From: Citreicoccus inhibens
Lineage (GTDB): Bacteria; Myxococcota; Myxococcia; Myxococcales; Myxococcaceae
Reading direction: 5' to 3'
Assembly: GCF_019039035.1 (NCBI RefSeq)
Contig: NZ_JAHNZT010000001.1
Location: 460,049 to 524,048 of the forward strand
DNA length: 64,000 nt
Made by a program: the position numbers and the translations under genes. Of the stretch, positions 52,306 to 61,473 are shown one piece after another. The notes below the pieces were generated by a model. That model was not told where the DNA came from, did no database searches, and saw nothing but the letters and a program-made list of their open reading frames with translations. Position 1 is the stretch's first letter, and every line of letters begins with the position of its first letter.

Positions 52306-52830
52306 CTACAAGTGCAGACCCAGTCCCAGGTACAGGGAGCCCAGCACCTGACGTTCCCCTGAAAACGGCTCTCCCCGCGCGGAGACGTTCTGGTAGCGCG
52401 CCTCGGCGGACAGGAAGAGTTGCCCGCCCAGCTCCAGGCCCACCCCCGCGCTCAGCTCGGCTCCCACCTGGAGCACGCGGGGCGCGTCTGGCTCGGACCG
52501 GGCGTGTGCGACGAGCAGGGTCGCCCCCAGCCCCAGGTAGGGCCGCACCGGCGCATCCCCCAGCGGCGCCCAGCGCAGGGACAGGGGCGTCGCCTCGGTG
52601 AGCCACTGGCAGGAGGACACGTGACCTCCCACCTCCAGCAGGGAACCGGACCGACGGTAGGCCCAGCCCAGCCCCGCGCTGAGCCCTGAGAGGCGGGTCT
52701 TGGCGGGGCCGCGGAGCACGAAGCCCCCAACGGGCGCCAGGGTGAGGTCCACGCCCCGGTCCGAGGCCGCGCTCGCGGGGAGCGCCAGCAGCACACCACC
52801 GCAGAGCAGCAAGCCAAGGCGCCAGGACAT
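52306..52830 (-). CDS. Small outer-membrane beta-barrel protein
   Basis: 174 residues from the ATG at 52830. Signal peptide (SWRLGLLLCGGVLLALPASA, cut near ASAAS). The mature part is alternating beta strands (FVLRGPAKTRLSGLSAGLGW, YLGLGATLLVAHA, LFLSAEARYQNVSARG) and ends in LGLGLHL, the usual shape of an 8-strand OmpA/OmpW-like barrel. Specific function unknown. The longer frame to 52923 has no conserved start. The promoter at 52229-52256 lies downstream of this gene and serves the next gene. Confidence 0.75.
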   Translation of the reverse strand: MSWRLGLLLCGGVLLALPASAASDRGVDLTLAPVGGFVLRGPAKTRLSGLSAGLGWAYRRSGSLLEVGGHVSSCQWLTEATPLSLRWAPLGDAPVRPYLGLGATLLVAHARSEPDAPRVLQVGAELSAGVGLELGGQLFLSAEARYQNVSARGEPFSGERQVLGSLYLGLGLHL

Positions 52831-52950
52831 GCCCCCGCAGAGAGCAAGCACGAGGCCAGGGCGGGTCTCCGAGGAGACTCGCGCCACGGGCCCGCCGATT
52901 CGCGGCGCGCGCCGGACCGCCACGTCAGGGCAGCCAGGCGGGCACGCGGC

Positions 52951-53997
52951 TCAGTTTCCGTCGTCCTCGTCGGGCTGCTCGGCCCCTTCGCCACCCGGGG
53001 CGGGCGTCCCCGTGGTGTCCCCGGGCTTGGAGCGCGGCATGCCGAAGTGGTCCAGCGCGTCCGCGATGCCCTGCGGCTTGTCCGCGTCCGGGAGGAAGTC
53101 CTGGGGCGGCTGGAGGCGGGGGTCCTGTCCCAGTTCCGACAGGGTGGACTCCAGCGTCATGCGCAGTTCGGCGGCCTCGGGCGTCTTCTCGGAGGGCACG
53201 CCGATGCGGCCATCCAGGCGGGCCTTCAGGACGACCGAGGTGTCCTTGTCCACCAGCACCTCTCCATCCAGCGAGCGCGGCAGGCGGTGGGCGAAGAAGT
53301 TGGCGCGGCGCTTCGAGGTCTCGTCCGCGCCGCCATTCTTGGGCGCGAACAGGGCCGGCAGCTTCTGCGCGGGGCCGGAATCCACGGCGGGCCCCAGGGA
53401 CACGGCGTACTTCCAGGCCGTGCGTCCCTCGTACGAGACGGTGCCCTCGGGGGTGAGCTTCAGGCGGCCCTGGAAGAGGCTGTCGAAGTCGCGGATGGCG
53501 CCCGTCAGCTCGGTGCGCGTGCGCTCCGCCATGCCGCGGTCGCGCAGGCGCTGACGAAACGGGCCGTAGCGGTTCTTGGCGAAGACCTGCCCGCCCACTC
53601 GCATGACCTCGAGGCCCTGGTCGCGCGAGTTCTCCAGGACACCATCGAAGTCACCGCTGACGCCCCCACGGCCAGCGCGGAAGGTGCGCGTCTCGGTGAG
53701 CTTCACCGGGTTGGCGCTGTTGGGACCGCCCCACTCGTAGCTGACGGTGGCCTGGTAGCGATGGGGCCCGATGCGCTCGGTGACCTCGGCGGCGTCCATG
53801 CCGAGGATGCGGCGCGCCACCTTGGGGTTTTCCGCGACATCTTCCGGAGGAAGGCTCTGCTGGGCGGACGCGACCACCTTGGGGGGGTCTTCCGGCGAGA
53901 AGATGCGGGCCTTGGCAGCCTTGTCGACCGGGTCGGTGCAGCCCACGGCGGCCAGCGCCAGGGCAAGGGTGACGGTGGACTGGGTGAACCGACTCAC
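52951..53997 (-). CDS. Lipoprotein, hypothetical
   Basis: 348 residues from the GTG at 53997, chosen because GGAGGAGTC sits just upstream and gives a lipoprotein signal (TLALALAAVGC lipobox). The mature protein is a mixed alpha/beta domain of about 300 residues (TERIGPHRYQATVSYEWGG, KLTPEGTVSYEGRTAWKYAV) with a Pro/Gly/Glu-rich tail. It has no recognised family. The protein resembles the periplasmic domains of lipoprotein-sorting type folds in outline only. Separate from its neighbours; divergent from the DUF2058 gene across about 110 bases. Confidence 0.78.
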   Translation of the reverse strand: MSRFTQSTVTLALALAAVGCTDPVDKAAKARIFSPEDPPKVVASAQQSLPPEDVAENPKVARRILGMDAAEVTERIGPHRYQATVSYEWGGPNSANPVKLTETRTFRAGRGGVSGDFDGVLENSRDQGLEVMRVGGQVFAKNRYGPFRQRLRDRGMAERTRTELTGAIRDFDSLFQGRLKLTPEGTVSYEGRTAWKYAVSLGPAVDSGPAQKLPALFAPKNGGADETSKRRANFFAHRLPRSLDGEVLVDKDTSVVLKARLDGRIGVPSEKTPEAAELRMTLESTLSELGQDPRLQPPQDFLPDADKPQGIADALDHFGMPRSKPGDTTGTPAPGGEGAEQPDEDDGN

Positions 53998-54106
53998 GAC
54001 TCCTCCACAGCGGGACGGACGGCGGGAGCGGCAAGTTACGTGGCGCATACAGGTGCGGCAAGCGATGGCTTGCATGCGGCCGTGCAAGGGATAGAACGCC
54101 CAACCC

Positions 54107-54895
54107 ATGCAGAACCTGCGCGACAAGTTGTTGAAGGCGGGCCTTGTCTCCGAGGAGCAGGCCAAGAAGAGCGACGCGCCGTCCCAGACGAGCCGTCGCC
54201 CGGCGCCTTCCTCGGAGAGCCACGGGGCGCCCTCGGGCCGCCCCCCGGCCCGCCGCGACCGTGATGAGAACCGGACAGCCGGCGGCCCGCCCCGCCGCGA
54301 GGGTGGCGGTGGACCGCCGCGCCGCGACGGAGGCCGTCCCCCGTACCACGGCGGCTCGGGAGGTCGTCCCGCCGCCGCGACGACGGCGTCCGAGAAGCCC
54401 ATTCCCAAGCTGCCGCCCATGCCGGGCTCCAAGGCCTACCAGCGCGCCGAGTCCAAGAAGCAGGTGGAGCTGGACCGCGCCCTTCGGGAGCTGGTGCTCG
54501 GCAACCAGGTGCCGCTGGAGCCGGGCGAGACGGCGTTCTACTTCATGACCCGCAAGGGCAAGCTGCGCCGGCTGGAGCTGAGCCCCACCCAGGCCAAGCA
54601 GCTCGAGGACGGCGAGCTGGGCGTCGTCGAGCGCCCGGAGCCCGCGCAGATCGAGCACTCGCTCGTGCCCGCGTCGTCGGCGACGCAGATGTACGCGCTG
54701 TCGAAGAAGTCGGTGCGCTTCCTCAACCGCAAGGAAGACCCCGTCGGCTTCATGAACGACGAGGAGCTCAAGGCCCGGCAGGACGCCGAGGCGGCTGGAA
54801 CCGCCCCGGAGATTCCCGACGAGCCCGAGTCCGCTGACGAGCCCAGTGAGTCGCCCGCGCCCGCCGAGGACACCTCCGGCGGCAGCACCCCGTAA
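54107..54895 (+). CDS. DUF2058 (YaiL-like) protein with Arg/Gly-rich insert
   Basis: 262 residues. The start QNLRDKLLKAGLVSEEQAKK and the C-terminal LDRALRELVLGNQVPL, then TAFYFMTRKGKLRRLELS, match the DUF2058/YaiL family, a small nucleic-acid-associated protein of unknown role. Between them (about residues 25-100) lies a disordered Arg/Gly/Pro block (RREGGGGPPRRDGGRPP) of RGG-box character, absent from E. coli YaiL, that would favour RNA binding or condensate formation. The acidic tail (DEPESADEPSESPAPAED) may balance it. Good reading frame; convergent with the glutaryl-CoA dehydrogenase gene. Confidence 0.85.
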   Translation: MQNLRDKLLKAGLVSEEQAKKSDAPSQTSRRPAPSSESHGAPSGRPPARRDRDENRTAGGPPRREGGGGPPRRDGGRPPYHGGSGGRPAAATTASEKPIPKLPPMPGSKAYQRAESKKQVELDRALRELVLGNQVPLEPGETAFYFMTRKGKLRRLELSPTQAKQLEDGELGVVERPEPAQIEHSLVPASSATQMYALSKKSVRFLNRKEDPVGFMNDEELKARQDAEAAGTAPEIPDEPESADEPSESPAPAEDTSGGSTP

Positions 54896-54908
54896 ACCCA
54901 CCCCTGCC

Positions 54909-54949
54909 CCCCGCACCCCGAGCCCGCATGACGGACGCTCGGCGCGGGG
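54909..54949. terminator. Hairpin between convergent DUF2058 and acyl-CoA dehydrogenase genes
   Basis: Stem of CCCCGC/GCGGGG (54909-54914 and 54944-54949) plus an inner CCGAGC/GCTCGG (54918-54923 and 54937-54942), with a small internal bulge. It is in the 75-base gap between converging genes. No T run. Confidence 0.5.
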
Positions 54950-54970
54950 GGCGGGCCTCCCGCGTCCGCG

Positions 54971-56152
54971 TCAGTTGAACGCGTCGATGCCGGTGATGGC
55001 CTTGCCGAGCACCAGCGTGTGCACCTCGTGGGTGCCCTCGTAGGTGAAGACGCTCTCCAGGTTGAGCATGTGCCGGATGGGCGGATAGTCATCCGTGATG
55101 CCGTTGGCGCCATAGATGCCGCGGGCCACGCGCGCGATGTCCAACGCGCTCTTCACGTTGTTGCGCTTGGCCAGGCTCACCATGACGGGCGTGCTCTTGC
55201 CCTCGTCCTTGAGCCGCGCGAGCCGCAGGCCCACGAGCTGCGCCTTGACGATCTCCTGGAGCATGTCCGCCAGCTTCTCCTGCGTGAGCTGGTAGCTGGC
55301 GATGGAGCGGCCGTCGAACTGGACGCGAGACTGCGCGTACTCGCGCGCGCCCTCGAAGCACGCGATGGCGGCGCCGGTGACGGCGAACGCGATGCCCAGC
55401 CGCGCGTTGTTGAGACACGACAGCGGCCCCTTCAGGCCCACCACGCCGGGCAGCACGTTGCTCGCGGGGACGCGCACGTCTTGGAAGGACAGCTCGCTGG
55501 TAACGGAAGCGCGCAGGGAGAACTTGCCGGGGATCTCCCGAGCGCTGAATCCTGGCATACCCTTCTCCACCAGGAAGCCGCGCACGGACTCCGGGCCTCC
55601 GTCATCCGTCTTGGCCCAGACGATGGCCACGTCGGCGATGGCGCCGTTGGTGATCCACGCCTTCGAGCCATTGAGGACGTAGTGGTCGCCCTCCTTGCGC
55701 GCGCGGGTGCGCATGCCGCCCGGGTTCGAGCCGAAGTCGGACTCGGTGAGGCCGAAGCAACCGATGCGCTCGCCTCGCGCCATGGAGGGGAGGAAGCGCT
55801 GCTTCTGCTCCTCGCTGCCATACGCGTGGATGGGGAACATGCACAGCGAGCCCTGCACGGACGCGAACGAGCGCAGCCCCGAGTCCCCGCGCTCCAGTTC
55901 CTGGAGGATGAGGCCGTAGGTGACGGTGTTCATGCCCGCGCAGCCGTAGCCCTGGAGGTTGGCACCCAGCACGCCGAGCTCCGCCAGGCGCGGCACGAGG
56001 TGCGCGGGGAAGGTGCCCTCTCGGAAGTGCTTGCCGATGATGGGCAGGACCTCGGCGTCCACGAAACGGGCCACGGTGTCACGCGCGGCCTTCTCCTCAT
56101 CGGACAGCAGGTCGTCGATCCGAAACAGGTCGGTGATGTCGGCGCGGGGCAT
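54971..56152 (-). CDS. gcdH: Glutaryl-CoA dehydrogenase-type acyl-CoA dehydrogenase
   Basis: 393 residues, full length. FAD acyl-CoA dehydrogenase folds: FGLTESDFGSNPGGM (substrate and FAD loop), WITNGAIADVAIVWAKT, LSCLNNARLGIAFAVTGAAI, and the catalytic base in FTYEGTHEVHTLVLGKAITG. The YEGTHE motif and FSLRASVTSELSF pattern are those of glutaryl-CoA dehydrogenase, which oxidises and decarboxylates glutaryl-CoA to crotonyl-CoA in lysine, tryptophan and hydroxylysine breakdown. No other pathway gene is adjacent. Divergent from an SDR gene, 60 bases between starts, which might be co-regulated. Confidence 0.9.
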   Translation of the reverse strand: MPRADITDLFRIDDLLSDEEKAARDTVARFVDAEVLPIIGKHFREGTFPAHLVPRLAELGVLGANLQGYGCAGMNTVTYGLILQELERGDSGLRSFASVQGSLCMFPIHAYGSEEQKQRFLPSMARGERIGCFGLTESDFGSNPGGMRTRARKEGDHYVLNGSKAWITNGAIADVAIVWAKTDDGGPESVRGFLVEKGMPGFSAREIPGKFSLRASVTSELSFQDVRVPASNVLPGVVGLKGPLSCLNNARLGIAFAVTGAAIACFEGAREYAQSRVQFDGRSIASYQLTQEKLADMLQEIVKAQLVGLRLARLKDEGKSTPVMVSLAKRNNVKSALDIARVARGIYGANGITDDYPPIRHMLNLESVFTYEGTHEVHTLVLGKAITGIDAFN

Positions 56153-56212
56153 GAGTGCGGTGCTTAACGTCGCGCTCCGGCGTCGTCAAACGCCCGGGTA
56201 TGCTGCGCGCCC

Positions 56213-56977
56213 ATGGCTCCAGAGACGATGAAGACGGTGGTGGTGACGGGCGCCAGCCGAGGCATCGGCCGCGCGGTGGCGCTCACCTTCGCACGCGCGG
56301 GATACGGCGTGTGGGCGCTCGCCCGCTCCGAGGAGGCGCTGGAGTCCTTGCGCGCCGAAGGCGGCGAGGCCATCCGCACGCGGGCCGTGGACGTGGCGGA
56401 TGAGTCCGCGCTGCTGTCCGCCTGTCAGGCCATCCTGGCCACGGGCACGCCGCGTGTCCTGGTGAACAACGCGGGCATCACGGTGTCGGCGCCGCTGACC
56501 AAGACGCGGACCGAGGACCTGGCGAAGGTGATGGCCGTGAACGTGACGGCGCCCTTCATCCTCTGCCGCGAGCTGATGCCCGCGATGGCTTCAGCCGGTG
56601 GAGGCCGCGTCATCAACATCGGCTCCATCGCGGCCGTGCGCGGGGCCAAGTACACGTCCGCCTACTGCGCATCCAAGCACGCGCTGCTGGGCCTCACGCG
56701 GGCACTCGCGGTGGAGTACGCGCGCAAGCAGGTGACGGTGAACAACGTCAATCCAGGCTGGGTAGAGACGGACATGTTCGCCTCGGCGACCTCGGCCATC
56801 ACCCAGTCCACGGGCCGCTCGCCCGAGCAGGCCCGCGAGGCGCTCGCGTCAATGAACGCCATGGGACGCATCATCCAGCCCGAGGAGGTCGCGGCACTCT
56901 GCCTGTTCCTCGCCTCGGACGCGGCGGCCGGAATCACTGGCGCGGCCTACGCCATCGACGGGGGAGAGGTCGGCTAA
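56213..56977 (+). CDS. SDR-family oxidoreductase (3-hydroxybutyrate/3-hydroxyacyl dehydrogenase-like)
   Basis: 254 residues, classical SDR. NAD(P)-binding TGASRGIGRAVALTFARAG at the N-terminus (the M at 56228 is an alternative start), NNAGITVSAPL, catalytic Ser-Tyr-Lys as GSIAAV then YCASKHALLG, and PGWVETDMF. The substrate loop cannot be assigned; resemblance is to 3-hydroxybutyrate or 3-oxoacyl reductases, consistent with beta-oxidation next to an acyl-CoA dehydrogenase, but that is inference. No paired gene follows; the 236-base gap to the chemoreceptor contains GC-rich repeats of simple words only. Confidence 0.9.
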   Translation: MAPETMKTVVVTGASRGIGRAVALTFARAGYGVWALARSEEALESLRAEGGEAIRTRAVDVADESALLSACQAILATGTPRVLVNNAGITVSAPLTKTRTEDLAKVMAVNVTAPFILCRELMPAMASAGGGRVINIGSIAAVRGAKYTSAYCASKHALLGLTRALAVEYARKQVTVNNVNPGWVETDMFASATSAITQSTGRSPEQAREALASMNAMGRIIQPEEVAALCLFLASDAAAGITGAAYAIDGGEVG

Positions 56978-57213
56978 CGACCCCTCCGGTGGCGCGAGGC
57001 CCGCGCGTCGCGCCTCCCGACCGGGCCGCATTGGCGCCCGCCGCCTTCGCCGCGGCGCGCCTCAAACGAGGGGGCAGCGGGCGGACCGCGCGCGCCCGAG
57101 CCCCCCTGCCCACTCGCATGCAGTCGATGAGGGAGCGAGGGGCGAGCGGCCCCTGCTGAAGGCGCGAGGCTCGTCCGCGACCACCCGCCGGGGTCAGAAG
57201 CCCAGCGCGGCGC

Positions 57214-59049
57214 TCACAGTCTGTACTGATTCACGATGGAGCTGACGTCATGCGACGCGGAGGTCAGGCGCGCGGCGGCGACAGCGCTCGTGGCCACGCG
57301 CTCGACCGTCTCATCCGCGAGGGTCGTCAGGTCGCTGAGGGCGGCGAAGAGCTCCGCGATGCCGGCGTCCTGCTGGCTCACCGTCTCCGCGATGCTGCGC
57401 ACCGCCTGACTGTTGTTCTGGATGAGGGTCGCGAGCGCACGAAGGCTCTCCCCCGCGGCGCGAACCTGCTCCAGTCCACCCTCGACCTCACGCGAGCCGC
57501 CCTCGCTCGTCCGCACCGTCTCCGAGATGGCCTTGCCGATGTCCGCGAGGATGGTCTGCACGCGCGCCGTGGCGCTGGCGGATTGGTCCGCGAGTGACCG
57601 CATCTGCCGCGCCACCACCGCGAAGGCGCGACCCGACTCACCGCTGCGCGCCGCTTCGATGGCCGCGTTGAGCGCGAGCACGTTCGACTGGTCCGCCAGG
57701 TCCTTCACCGTCCCGGTGATATCGCCCACCTGCCGGGTGCGCTGCTGAAGCCCCGTCACCGTGTTGAAGATGCGATCCACATGCGAGCGGATGTGCGTGA
57801 GCCCGCCCACGCTGCCCGCCAGCGCGGACTCACCCGCTTGCCCCAGCGCCCCCGCCTGCTCGGCCTCGCGCAGCACACCCGTGGCGCGCTGCGCGGCCGC
57901 GCGAGAACTCTGCTGAAGGTTCTTCGCGGCGATCTGCGTCTGGTGGAGCGCCGCCGCCTGCCGAGTCACGGCGAGGTTCTGCTCCGACGCGGACGTGGCC
58001 AACTCCAGAGCCGTGGCCTCCAGCTCCTGCGCCGAGCCTCGCAGCGCCAACAGCACCGCCCGCAGCCGAGCCATCATCTCCGCGAAGGAAGCCGCGAGTT
58101 GTCCAATCTCGCCCGTCGAGCGAACGTCCAACGTGCGGCTGAAGTCCCCTTCCGCGACCACGCGCGCGGCGGCCTCTCGCAGGGCGCTCAGCGGCGCCAT
58201 CACCCGGCGCACCAGCAGGAAGATGACCACGCCCGCGATGGCCGCCGTCACACAGCCCAGCAGGACAATGAGCCCCAGCGTCGAGCGCAGTCGAGTCAGC
58301 TCCAGCTTCGCGCTGCGCGCCAACACCAACTCGATGCCGTCGCCCACCGCCACCCGAGACACCCGCAGGGGCACGCCGGCCAGCTCCAGCTCGCTCACGG
58401 AGGCGCTCGCCTGCGCGGGCAGGGTGCCCAGCAGCGCCTCGGGCGCGCCGGATGTGAAGGCATGGGCCACCAACCTGGGCCCCAGGTGCAGCACGGGCTC
58501 CACGCCCGCGCGCTGCTGATGCAGCCGGCGCAACAGCGCGCTCCCGAGCTGGGTCCCCACCACGACGTGCCCCACCGTGCGCCCACCCTCCTCCACCGCC
58601 TGGGACACCGCCTGGTAGGGCTCGCCCGCGAACGTGATGAGCGCGAGCCCCTCGCGACGCAGCAGCTGTCCGAGCCCCGTCACCGCCCCGTCCCGGCTGC
58701 CCGCCAGCAACGCGCCATCCGCGCCCGCCAGGAGCAGCACGTCCACGCCCAGCAGGTCTCGCTGTGCTCGCGCTTGCGCCTGGAGAGCCTTCACCTCGGC
58801 CACGCCGCGCGTCAGCTCCGCGCGCAACACCGGCCCCGCGGACGCGGCGCGGGCCACCGCCACGAGCGCTCGCTCCTCCTGCTCCTGCAAGGCGTTCCAC
58901 GCCGCCTCGTCCTGCTCGAGGCTGGAGGCCAGCCCCGCGGTCATCCGCGAGCGCAACGACATGCCCGTGAGCACGACGCTGCCCGCGGTGAGGACCAGGA
59001 AGACGAGGATGAAAGCCGCGGTCAAGCGCGCGGCGAGGCTGAGCGTCAT
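57214..59049 (-). CDS. Orphan methyl-accepting chemotaxis protein
   Basis: 611 residues. One N-terminal membrane helix (about 10-32), a periplasmic domain of about 250 residues with no recognised ligand fold, a second helix (about 280-305, IVLLGCVTAAIAGVVIFLLV), a HAMP linker, and a C-terminal signalling coiled coil with the conserved tip SNVLALNAAIEAARSGESG and flanking methylation-type helices. It feeds CheA in a chemosensory array. No che genes are in the window. Convergent with the SDR gene. Known: myxobacteria carry many such receptors tied to Frz and other Che clusters. Confidence 0.93.
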   Translation of the reverse strand: MTLSLAARLTAAFILVFLVLTAGSVVLTGMSLRSRMTAGLASSLEQDEAAWNALQEQEERALVAVARAASAGPVLRAELTRGVAEVKALQAQARAQRDLLGVDVLLLAGADGALLAGSRDGAVTGLGQLLRREGLALITFAGEPYQAVSQAVEEGGRTVGHVVVGTQLGSALLRRLHQQRAGVEPVLHLGPRLVAHAFTSGAPEALLGTLPAQASASVSELELAGVPLRVSRVAVGDGIELVLARSAKLELTRLRSTLGLIVLLGCVTAAIAGVVIFLLVRRVMAPLSALREAAARVVAEGDFSRTLDVRSTGEIGQLAASFAEMMARLRAVLLALRGSAQELEATALELATSASEQNLAVTRQAAALHQTQIAAKNLQQSSRAAAQRATGVLREAEQAGALGQAGESALAGSVGGLTHIRSHVDRIFNTVTGLQQRTRQVGDITGTVKDLADQSNVLALNAAIEAARSGESGRAFAVVARQMRSLADQSASATARVQTILADIGKAISETVRTSEGGSREVEGGLEQVRAAGESLRALATLIQNNSQAVRSIAETVSQQDAGIAELFAALSDLTTLADETVERVATSAVAAARLTSASHDVSSIVNQYRL

Positions 59050-59224
59050 ATGCGACGGTGCTCGGGCAGGAAGTGAGACGCCAGAGGAGGGGGGAAGCGA
59101 AGACTATCCCGGAAGCGGCGAAATGTTGAGGGATGCGCGCAGTCCCCGAGCACCCCGTCAGCCCACGGGCCCTCGTCACCCGGGAGGGTCCAGGACGACG
59201 ACCCCGCAGCCTCCTCCCTGGGTC

Positions 59225-59968
59225 TCAGGCCTCCGGCACGCGCAGCACGACCGCGGTGATGTTGTCGCGTCCGCCCGCCTCGAAGGCCGCGCTCACCAGC
59301 GCATCACAGGCTTCCTGCGCGGTGGCGGCGTGGAGGCGCGGCACCAGCCCATCCAACCCCAGAGGCTCATAGAGCCCATCCGAGCAGAGCAGGAACACGT
59401 CCCCTGTGCGCGCATCCAGCCGTTGGACCGTGGGCTCGGCGTTGTCCGTGCCCAGGGCGCGCGTGATGAGGTGACGGAGGTTCGCGGGTCCGCCGGGGGG
59501 CTCCATGCCCGCCGCGCGCAGCTCCTCGATGAGCGAGTGGTCCCGCGTGAGGGCCTCCAACTTCCCGTCTCGCAGGCGATACAACCGACTGTCTCCGACG
59601 TGCACCACCGCCGCGCCATGCTCGCCCACCGCCAGCGCCACCACCGTGGAGGCCATCTCCCGGAGGCGCCCCACCCGTTGTGCAATCAAGTTGCGTTGAG
59701 CCAGCGCGGCGCACGCGGCCAACATGTTCTCTTCGCGACTCCTGCGGGGGTCCACCGCGTCCGGCCACGTCGCGTCTCGGTCCTTCTCCAGACGCAGCCC
59801 GAGTCCCGCGAAGGTGTCCACCACGCAGCGGCTCGCCACCTCGCCGCCCTCTTGGCCTCCCAACCCGTCCGCCACGACGAACAGCCCCAGCTCCGGCAGG
59901 ACACAGTAGGCATCCTCGTTGTGGGGCCGCCGGCCGACATGGGTCTGTCCCGCGCTGTCGATTTGCAT
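59225..59968 (-). CDS. PP2C-family serine/threonine phosphatase
   Basis: 247 residues from the ATG at 59968, supported by GAGGAGGCAGCAGTC just upstream. All core motifs of PPM/PP2C phosphatases: THVGRRPHNEDAY (metal Asp), VADGLGGQEGGEVAS, HVGDSRLYRLR, VFLLCSDGLYEPL (metal Asp) and GGRDNITAVVLRV. Cytoplasmic; would reverse Ser/Thr kinases of which myxobacteria have many. No kinase is adjacent. It is divergent from the acidic protein gene, with 379 bases between the starts. Confidence 0.95.
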   Translation of the reverse strand: MQIDSAGQTHVGRRPHNEDAYCVLPELGLFVVADGLGGQEGGEVASRCVVDTFAGLGLRLEKDRDATWPDAVDPRRSREENMLAACAALAQRNLIAQRVGRLREMASTVVALAVGEHGAAVVHVGDSRLYRLRDGKLEALTRDHSLIEELRAAGMEPPGGPANLRHLITRALGTDNAEPTVQRLDARTGDVFLLCSDGLYEPLGLDGLVPRLHAATAQEACDALVSAAFEAGGRDNITAVVLRVPEA

Positions 59969-60347
59969 GACTGCTGCCTCCTCGTTGCACTCCCACCCAG
60001 CAAGCGGGAGGCCACCGACCTCTTTCCCCCGGCCCGGGGACACGGTCCCTGTTCCTGCCCTCCAAGACGCACCGATGCCACGTTCCTCCGACACGCGCGC
60101 CCCACCTGTCAGGAGTCGGACGATGGCGGCGCTCGGGCGTCTACACTCGCCCCCATGCGTGGGGGTTGCCCCCCATCATGTGTTCACCACCCGACACTTC
60201 TCGCACCGCGTCGCGAACCCAGGGCCGCCACTCCCACCACACGCCGGGTCCCGGGCGCGCCATCACGCGTCGCGCCTAGCAACTTCCCCAGGCCCACGAC
60301 GACAATCCGATGCGGCCCGTCCCGCGCGCCGCCATCGAGGTGACCGA
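59969..60347. other. Intergenic leader region between PP2C and the acidic protein
   Basis: 379 bases between two divergent start codons, probably holding both promoters. A plus-strand frame runs through it in phase with the acidic protein gene, but its translation is Pro/Ser/His/Arg-rich like a shadow frame, so I start that gene at 60348. No RNA gene or repeat was recognised. Confidence 0.4.
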
Positions 60348-61310
60348 ATGAGCTCCGTCCGCCGACTGCCCTCCGGTATCGCCTCGCCCGCGACGCGGTC
60401 CATCGCGGAGTACGAGGTCACGACCCCCATCCGCCACGAGCCACCCGCGCCCGTGCCCGCGGTCCGCCACGGCTTCTCCGACACCAGCGACTTCCAGGCC
60501 GGCGAGGATGACGTGGCGCCGCTGCTGGAGGGCCACGACGTGGCGGGCGCGACGGACGCGGGCCCAGGCGCAGACGGCATGGGTCCACCCCCCACGGCCT
60601 CGCACCTGATGGGGCACGCGCAGCTGCGAACGCTGGCGGGAATCAGCGACTTCGAATCCGCGCGTCCTCGCTACGCGCAGATCCTGGGCAGCCCCCAACC
60701 TTCAACGGCGACGCCCTCTCCCCTTCCGAGCTTCCGGCCCTCGGCCATGCCTCCGCGCGAGGCCTTCGCGAGCGAGCTGAACCCGCTCGACATCCTGTCC
60801 CCCGAGGCCGCTGCCTGGGAACTGCAGAACCTGGACACCTCCACGCCCACCGTGGACGAGCCCGAGGATCTGCTCTTCATGCTGGAGCCGCCCGGCACCA
60901 GCGACCTGGACAGCCTGCCCATGGAGCTGGGGTTCGACGACCTCGATGCAGACTCCGGGTTCGACACCGGGGGGACGCTCGATGCGAGCGGCGAGACGCC
61001 CGACTTCCTCGCGGACGTGAACGACGTGTCCGCGCCGGAGTCCGAGTTCCTCGCGACCGCCACCGACGTGGCCGCGCCCGAGCACGAGCCCATCGCGGCC
61101 GAGGCCGCGCGCGAAGCAGCCGCGCCGATGGAGCCCCCCGTCTCGGTGGAGTCCGCGCCAGAGACCGCAACGGAGCAGGCCGTGGCCGTCATGCCATCAC
61201 CCCTGCCGGAAGAGGCCCACGCCGCCTCGGTCGCGGAGACACCGCCTGACGCGAACTCTCATCCCGTGTCCACGGGCGCAGGCGACGAGCTCACGACGCG
61301 CGAGCCTTGA
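60348..61310 (+). CDS. Acidic low-complexity protein
   Basis: 320 residues from the ATG at 60348 with the ribosome binding site GAGGTGA seven bases upstream. Strongly acidic and rich in Asp, Glu, Ser, Pro, Thr and Ala (for example FDDLDADSGFDTGGTLD), with no signal peptide, no membrane segment and no recognised domain. Short motifs such as PEDLLFMLEPPGTSD break the disorder and could be docking sites. It is likely an intrinsically disordered partner or regulator. The gene is divergent from the PP2C phosphatase, so it is a possible substrate or binding protein for it, but there is no direct evidence. Confidence 0.7.
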   Translation: MSSVRRLPSGIASPATRSIAEYEVTTPIRHEPPAPVPAVRHGFSDTSDFQAGEDDVAPLLEGHDVAGATDAGPGADGMGPPPTASHLMGHAQLRTLAGISDFESARPRYAQILGSPQPSTATPSPLPSFRPSAMPPREAFASELNPLDILSPEAAAWELQNLDTSTPTVDEPEDLLFMLEPPGTSDLDSLPMELGFDDLDADSGFDTGGTLDASGETPDFLADVNDVSAPESEFLATATDVAAPEHEPIAAEAAREAAAPMEPPVSVESAPETATEQAVAVMPSPLPEEAHAASVAETPPDANSHPVSTGAGDELTTREP

Positions 61311-61356
61311 GACATCAGCACCCGCGGCCCTCGTCCTGTGAACGAAGCGTCGCGCG

Positions 61357-61425
61357 CATCCGTCCCATCACCGCGCCATGAAGTCGCGTGATGGGCTGCG
61401 CGGGGTCCTCCTCGCGCGACGGATG
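61357..61425. terminator. Composite inverted repeats between convergent genes
   Basis: CCCATCAC (61364-61371) pairs with GTGATGGG (61388-61395), and CATCCGTC (61357-61364) can pair with GACGGATG (61418-61425). They lie in the 163-base gap where genes ending at 61310 and 61474 meet. No T run, so termination is only likely. Confidence 0.35.
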
Positions 61426-61473
61426 TCCGCGGTCCTCACGGCATCCGCTCCGTGAAGCAGCGTCTGGGCGACC

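Noticed and set aside
59919-60347. N-terminal extension of the acidic protein gene
   Set aside because: The upstream part has shadow-like composition and overlaps the PP2C start; the ATG at 60348 has a good ribosome binding site.
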